Assembly: GCF_003265705.1 (NCBI RefSeq)
Contig: NW_020312828.1
Coordinates: 60,576,212-60,640,211, forward strand
Length of the DNA: 64,000 bases
Direction: 5' to 3'
Source of the DNA: Callorhinus ursinus
Lineage: Eukaryota > Chordata > Mammalia > Carnivora > Otariidae
Shown: positions 58,511 to 64,000 of the stretch, piece by piece
Position numbering within the stretch: position 1 is the first letter of the stretch
Layout: every line of letters starts with the position of its first letter
Program-made: the position numbers and the translations under genes
The notes under the pieces: generated by a model
Databases searched by the model: none
Told to the model about the DNA's origin: nothing
Seen by the model: only the letters and a program-made list of their open reading frames with translations

Positions 58511-60539
58511 ACCTTTTAAATGTTTATTATTATTTTTAAATTTTTATTTCTTATTGAACTATAGTTGACACATGTTACCTTAGTTTCAGGTGTACCACAT
58601 AATGATTTGACAAGTTTATGTGTTATGCTATGCTCACAAATGTAGCTATCATGTATCACCATGTAATGCTATTATAATACCACTGACCAGATTCCCTATG
58701 CTGTATCTTTTATCCCCATGATTCAGTCTATAACTGGAAATTTGTTATCTCCCACTCCCCTTCACCCATTTTTACCTACATCCCTACCCACTCACCTCTG
58801 GCAACCACCAGTTCTCTGTATTTAGGGTTGTCTGCTTATTCATGTGTTTTTTAGATTCCTTATATAAGTAAAATCATATGGTATTTGTCTTTCTCTGCCT
58901 TATTTCTCTTAACAGTCTCTAGTTCCATCTATAGCATCACAAATAGCAAAATCTCATTCTTTTTTATGGCTGAGAAATATTCTATTGTATATTTATAATA
59001 CATCTTCTTTATCCATTTATCATTGAACACTTGGGTCGCTTCTTTATCATGTCTATTGTAAATAATACTGCAATAAACATGGGAGTGCATATATCTTTTT
59101 GAATAAATCTTTTCATTTTCTTTGGGTAAATATCTAGTAGTGGAATTACTGGTTCCTTTGGTATTTCAATTTTTAATTTTTTGAGGAAATTCCATATTGT
59201 TTTTCACAGCGGCAGTACCAATTTACATCCCCACCAATAGTTCATGAGGGTTCCCTTTCTTCTACATCCTTGCCAATGCTTGTTTTTTCTTGTCTTTTTG
59301 ATTCAAGCCATTCTGACAGGTGTGAGATGGTATCTCATGGTGGTTGTGATTTGCATTTCCCTAATGATTAGTGATGTTGAGCATCTGAGTGATTTGTCTG
59401 TTGGCCATCTGTATGTCTTCTTTGGAAAATACATATTCAGGTCCTCTGCCCATTTTTAAATTGGATTATTTGCGCTTTTTGGTATTGAGTTGTGTAAGTT
59501 CTTTATATAGTTTGGATACTAACCCTTTACTGGACATGTCATTTACAAATATTCTTCTCCCATTTAGCAGGTTGCCTTTTTATTGTGTTGATGGTTTCCT
59601 TGGCTGTGCAAAAGTTTTTGATTTTGTTGGAGTGCCAATAGTTTAATTTTGTTTCCCTTGCTTGAAGAGGCATATCTAGAAAAATGTTGCTAAAGCTGAT
59701 GTCAAAGAGATTACCACTATGTTTTCTTCTAGTTTTATAGTTTCAGGTTTCACACTTAGATCTTTATCCATTTTGAGTTTATTTCTGTGTACAGTGTAAG
59801 AAAGTGGTCCAGTTTCAGTTTTTTGCATATAGCTGTCCAGTTTTCCTAGCACAATTTATTGAAGAGACTATGTTTTCCCATTGTATATTCTTGACTCTTT
59901 TGCCACAGATGAATTGACCATATAATGGTGGAGCTGTTTCTGGGCTCACTACTCTGTACTGTTGATCTATGTGTCTATTTTTGTGCCAGTACCATACTGT
60001 TTTGATTACTACAGCTTTGTTGCATATCTTGGAAATCTGGAATAGTGATATCTCTAGTTTTGTTCTTCTTTCTCAAGATTGCTCTGGCTATTTAAGGTCT
60101 TTTGTGGTTCCATACAAATTTGAGGATTTGGTTGTGTGAAAAAATGCCGTTGGTATTTTGATCGGGATTGCATTGAATCTGTAGATTGCTTGGGTAGTAG
60201 AGACATTGTAATGATATTAATTCTTCTAATCCATTGTAACTATATTCTTCCAGTCCATTAGAACAGAATATTTTTCCATTTGTGTCATTCTCAATTTCTC
60301 TTGTCAACGTTCTACAGGTTTTCAGAGCACAGGGCTTTCTCCTCCTTGGTTGAATTTATTCCTGGGTGTTTTATTCTTTATTGTGCAATTGTAAATGGGC
60401 TTGTTTTCTTAATTTCTCTTTCTGTGACATCATTATTAGTGTATAGAAATGCAACAGATTTCTATTTATTTTGTTTCCTGCAGCTTTACAGAAAGTCATC
60501 TGTCCATCCTAATAATTTCTGGACACTTTAGGATTTTCT

Positions 60540-60598
60540 TTTTTCTTTTCTTTTTCTTTCTTTTCCTTTCCTTCCTTTCCTTCCTTCCTTCCTTCTTG

Positions 60599-60634
<36 letters not shown>

Positions 60635-60787
60635 CAAGTGTGAGTAGGGGGAGAAGCAGAGGGAGAAGGAGAAGTAGACTCTCCTCTTGAGCAGGGAGCC
60701 CACATGTGGCTTGATCCCAGGACTCCAGGATCATGACCTGAGCCAAAGGCAGATGGTTAACTGACTGAGCCACCCAGGTGCCCCTAT
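60540..60787 (-). mobile_element. CAN-SINE, antisense, with large pyrimidine and GA expansions
   Basis: The A-tail end has become a TTTTC/TTCC tract (60540-60596). It is followed by (GA)n at about 60602-60631 and then a normal SINE body to 'cacccaggtgcccc'. Flanks gattttct at 60532-60539 and 60788-60795. ORFs rich in K/E or S/L here are artefacts. Confidence 0.95.
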
Positions 60788-61453
60788 GATTTTCTATATA
60801 TATAGTATGTCATTGGCAAATAGTGCAAGTTTTACTTCTTTCTTACCAATTTGGATGCCTTTTATTTCTTTTTCTTATCTGATTACTGCAGCTAGGACTT
60901 CCAGTACTATGTTGAATAGAAGTAGTGAGCGTGGACATCCTTGTCTTATTCCTGATCTTAGAAAGCTCTGTTTTTCACCACTGAGTATGATGTTTAGCTG
61001 TACGTTTTTCATATATGATCTTTATTATGTTGAGGTATGTTCTCTCCAAACACTTTGTTGAGAATTTTTATCATGAACAGATTTTTAACTTTGTCAAATG
61101 CTTTTTTGCATCTATTGAGATGATCACATGGTTTTTATCCTTCATTTTGTTAATGTGGTATGTCAGGTCAGTTGATTTGTGAATATTGAACCATCCTTGC
61201 ATCCTTGGAATAAATATCACTTGATTGCAGCAAATGATCCTTTGAATGTATTGTTGAATTTGGTTTGCTAATATTTTGTTGAGGATTTTTGCATCTCTGT
61301 TCATCAGGGAGATCGTAGTTTTCTATTTATGTACTGTTTTTGTCTGGTTTTGGTATCAGGGTAATGCTGGCCTCATAGAATGTATTTGGAAGCTTTCCTT
61401 CCTCTTCTATTTTCTGGAATAGTTTGAGGGATATAGGTATTAACTCTTCTTTA

Positions 61454-61611
61454 TTTTTAAAAAGATATACTTATTTGACACAGGGAGAGAGAGCAGAGCA
61501 GGGGGAGCAGCAGGCAGAGGGGGAGGGAGAAGCTCCCCGCTGAGCAGGGAGCCCAATGCAGGGCTTGATCCCAGGACCCTGGGATCATGACCTGAGCCAC
61601 CCAGTCACCCC
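61454..61611 (-). mobile_element. CAN-SINE, antisense, with a deletion in the tRNA head
   Basis: Perfect direct repeats taactcttcttta at 61441-61453 and 61612-61624. About 27 bp, normally between two 'tgagcc' copies ('...cctgagcc' and '...ctgagccaccca'), are missing, which removes part of the A-box region. Confidence 0.95.
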
Positions 61612-62376
61612 TAACTCTTCTTTAAATGTCTGGTGGAATTCACCTGTGACTTCATCTGGCCCTGGACTTTTGTTTGTTGGTAGTTTGGCTACTGATTCAA
61701 TTTGTTACTAGGAATCATTCTGTTCAGATTTTCTATTTCTTCCTCATTCAGTTGGAAGACTGTATGTTTCTAGGAATTTATCCATTTCTTCTAGGTTGTC
61801 CAGTTTGTTGGCATATCATTTTTCATAAAAATCTTTTACAGTTCTTTGTACTTCTGTGGTGTTGGTTGTTACTTCTCCTTCATTTCTGATTTGTTATTAG
61901 TGGTTTTTTTCCCTTGATGTACCTATCTCTGTTTATTTTTATCTTTTCAAGTTGGCTCTTGGTTTCACAGATCTTTTCTGATGTTTTAATCTCTATTTCA
62001 TTTATTTCTGTTTTGATCTATATAATTTCCTTTCTTGGGCTTTGTTTTCTTTTTCTAGTTTCTTTAGGTTTAAGGTTAAATTGCTTTGAGATTTTTCTTG
62101 TTTCTTGAGGTAGACCTGTATTACTATAAATTTTCCTCTTAGAACTGCTTTTGCTGCATCTTCAAACTTTTGGACTGTTGTGTTTTCATTTTCATTTGTC
62201 TCCATGTATTTTTTGGTCTCCCCTTTTATTTCTTGGTTGACCAACTTATTGTTTAGCAGCACCTTGCTTAGCTGGCACGTGTTTGTGTTTTTTCCAGTTT
62301 TTTTTTCTTGTAATTGATTTCTAGTTTCATACTGTTGTCATCGGAAAAGATGAATGATAGGATTTCAGTCTTAAAC

Positions 62377-62789
62377 TGTTCCATGAAAGGGACGTATATG
62401 CAAAATGACCTCCAAAGGCTAAAGGAGATGAAGACTGGTGGAGACTGAAGAAGTCTGACAAATCCAGGTTGATGAAATATGGTTTATTAAGGGGACTTAT
62501 GGACAGAAGCTTGTCTTTGATGGCTTCAAGACAAGTAGATCTCTGTAACCTCACCCCCCTTAACAGCCCTAGAGTCTGGGAGTACATGCTGGGGAAACAC
62601 TGCACTGGAGAATGTTTAAGAATATATGTGTATCACAGTCATATCTCTAGAGCAGATCAAGGACATTATGCCCTATCTGGGTGTGGTGAGACCAAAAGAA
62701 TCAGGGTGGAGGGAGCTGTATTTAAGACTTCTGGTCACAGAGAGGTCCTCATGGTAGATTTGTCCAAGATGGCATTAGTGTGGTTCACA
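62377..62789 (-). mobile_element. Probable solo LTR, 413 bp, inserted in L1
   Basis: Starts TGTTCC and ends TTCACA on the plus strand (TG...CA). On the minus strand an AATAAA lies about 300 bp in (complement of 62483-62488), with a TATA-like taaata upstream (complement of about 62715). L1 sequence breaks at 'gatttcagtctta' and resumes at 'taaatgtactgag'. No viral coding sequence and no known family name recognised. An exact 5-bp duplication is not obvious. Confidence 0.6.
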
Positions 62790-63120
62790 TATAAATGTAC
62801 TGAGTTATTTTGTGGCCTAACATGATCTATCCAGGAGAATGCTCCATGGGCACTTGAAAAGAATGTATTTTGTGTTGTTTTTGGATGGAATGTTCTTTAT
62901 ATATGTTATGTCCATGTGGTCTAATGGGTCACTCAAAGACCTTTTCCTTACTGATTTTCCGCCTAGAAAATCTCTCCATTGTTACATGGAGTGTTAAAAT
63001 CCTGCACTATTATTGTATTATTGTCAATTTCTCCCTTTATGTCTGTTAACTTGCTTTATGTATTTAGGTTCTCCCATGTTGGGTGGATAGATAGTTGTTG
63101 TTATGTCTTCTTGTTGGATT

Positions 63121-63172
63121 GGTCCCTTTATCATTATGTCACGCCTTGCCTTTGGTCCCTTTATCATTATGT
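63121..63172 (+). repeat. Short tandem duplication within L1
   Basis: ggtccctttatcattatgt occurs at 63121-63139 and again at 63154-63172, a 33-bp period. It is a local duplication in the L1 endonuclease region. Confidence 0.9.
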
Positions 63173-63530
63173 AATGTATTTTGTCTGACAGAAGTATTGC
63201 TACCTTGGCCTTTTTTTTTTTTTTTTCACCTATATGGAATATCTGTTTTCATCCCTTCACTTTCAGTCTGTATGTGTCTTTAGGTCTAAAGTGGGTCTTT
63301 TGTAGGTAGCATATAGATGGGTCCTCCTTTTTAAAATCCATTCTCCACTCTATGTCTTTTGAATGGACCATTTGGACAATTTACATGTAAAGTAATACAT
63401 ATGTACTTACTGGTATTTTGTTAATTGTTTTTTGGTTGTTTTGTAGTTCTCTCTCTTCCTTTTTCTCTTGCCTTTTTTTTTTTTCCCTTTTGTAATTGAT
63501 GGCTTTCTGCAATGTTAGGCCTGGCTTTTT

Positions 63531-64000
63531 TTCATCAGAATAGCCAAAGAATTTCAGAAAGTAGGATGCAGAATTTTCTGTTAATTGTCATTAGAAATCG
63601 AAGTTCCATATAGTGAAGTATTGGAAAGACTGTTTTGAGTAATAAGGGATCAATTAACATAAAACTGATAACCATATTTCTCTGTCTCTCCATTTTACTT
63701 CACTTTCTGTGTTTGTTTCTGTGAATTAAGTGGAACAGTTCTCCTAAACTTCAAAGAATTGTCTTGTGTATGGTCGTCCGTAGACTGTGAGTGCCCGATG
63801 CCTTTCCCTGGCTGGCTAGAGCTGTGGCTGGTGTGGGCTGAATCTTGGGGCACTCTGTGCTGGGGCTGTCCTAGGGGGTATGGCTGGAGCTGAAGTGGGC
63901 ATGGGCTGGACTGGTCCTGAGGCACTCTTAGCATATGCTCTGGCAGGACAGCTGAAGCTTAAATGTGTTCAAGCCGGGGAGTTTCAGAGCTCTCTGTACA
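63531..64000 (-). mobile_element. Probable L1 5' region, antisense, cut by window edge
   Basis: From about 63690, 'gtgtttgtttctgtgaatta' and a G/T-rich stretch resemble reversed L1 5' UTR. 63531-63690 is unassigned. The minus-strand ORF at 63695-63934 is Q/P/S-rich, with no domain. Confidence 0.4.

Larger units (their letters stand above)
58511..63530 (-). mobile_element. Long antisense L1 (3' UTR through ORF2 start)
   Basis: Reversed 3' UTR (58511-59100), ORF2 C-terminus (59150-59460), RT (61071-61304 frame: [20 protein letters not shown]) and linker/endonuclease boundary (62002-62262 frame: FEDAAKAVLRGKF), ending near the ORF2 start at about 63530. Many stops. Interrupted by two SINEs and a probable solo LTR. 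Confidence 0.88.

Noticed and set aside
60496..60773. Lys/Glu-rich and Ser/Leu-rich minus-strand ORFs
   Set aside because: Translations of the pyrimidine and GA tracts of a SINE.
2874..61611. Repeated ~190-bp units suggesting an array (CRISPR-like or satellite)
   Set aside because: They are dispersed CAN-SINE copies on both strands, each with its own flanking duplications.
62469..62825. 118-codon plus-strand ORF as a viral or host gene
   Set aside because: It crosses the candidate solo LTR and adjoining L1, with no protein family resemblance.

Overview
Mammalian nuclear DNA, almost certainly from a caniform carnivore. The evidence is 23 copies of the carnivore tRNA-Lys-derived CAN-SINE (head like 'cctgggtggctcagt', CT-rich middle, 'caaataaataaataaaatctt' type tail) and young L1 3' ends of the carnivore type ('gttcagttagccaacatata'). 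The SINE body is the arctoid form (bear, seal, mustelid). The dog-type young SINE head ('gggatccctgggtggcgcag') is absent. Species is not determined. The window is AT-rich, looks intergenic or deep-intronic, and contains one 10-N assembly gap inside a CA microsatellite.

No multi-exon host gene can be supported. The only intact protein-coding unit is an intronless retrocopy of RBP7 (cellular retinol-binding protein IV) on the minus strand at about 24.84-25.48 kb. It has a full 134-codon ORF, a polyadenylation signal, an A-tail and a 17-bp target-site duplication, and it sits inside an old antisense L1.

Layout. 0-6 kb: L1 fragments, mostly antisense, broken by SINEs and an LTR. 6-9.9 kb: unassigned DNA with ancient repeats. 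9.9-14.3 kb: a stack of nested L1s and SINEs. 14.3-22.7 kb: low-repeat DNA with MIR, L2, one SINE and one short L1. 22.7-27.9 kb: a long antisense L1M holding three SINEs, a short young L1 and the RBP7 retrocopy. 28-37.9 kb: unassigned DNA with L2, MIR, SINEs and an MLT1-like LTR. 37.9-41.6 kb: an L1 with a 3.1-kb inverted 5' part joined to a 0.53-kb sense 3' end, as twin priming produces. 41.9-49.3 kb: ancient repeats and unassigned DNA. 49.3-56.2 kb: an old L1 running from 3' UTR to 5' UTR. 56.2-58.5 kb: L2, SINE and a DNA-transposon relic. 58.5-64 kb: another long antisense L1 with two SINEs and a probable solo LTR.

Nothing resembling a bacterial-style system, CRISPR array, rRNA or genuine tRNA gene is present. 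The notable content is retrotransposition history. Repeat family names come from recognising sequence patterns by eye, not from a search, and boundaries without target-site duplications may be off by tens of bases.
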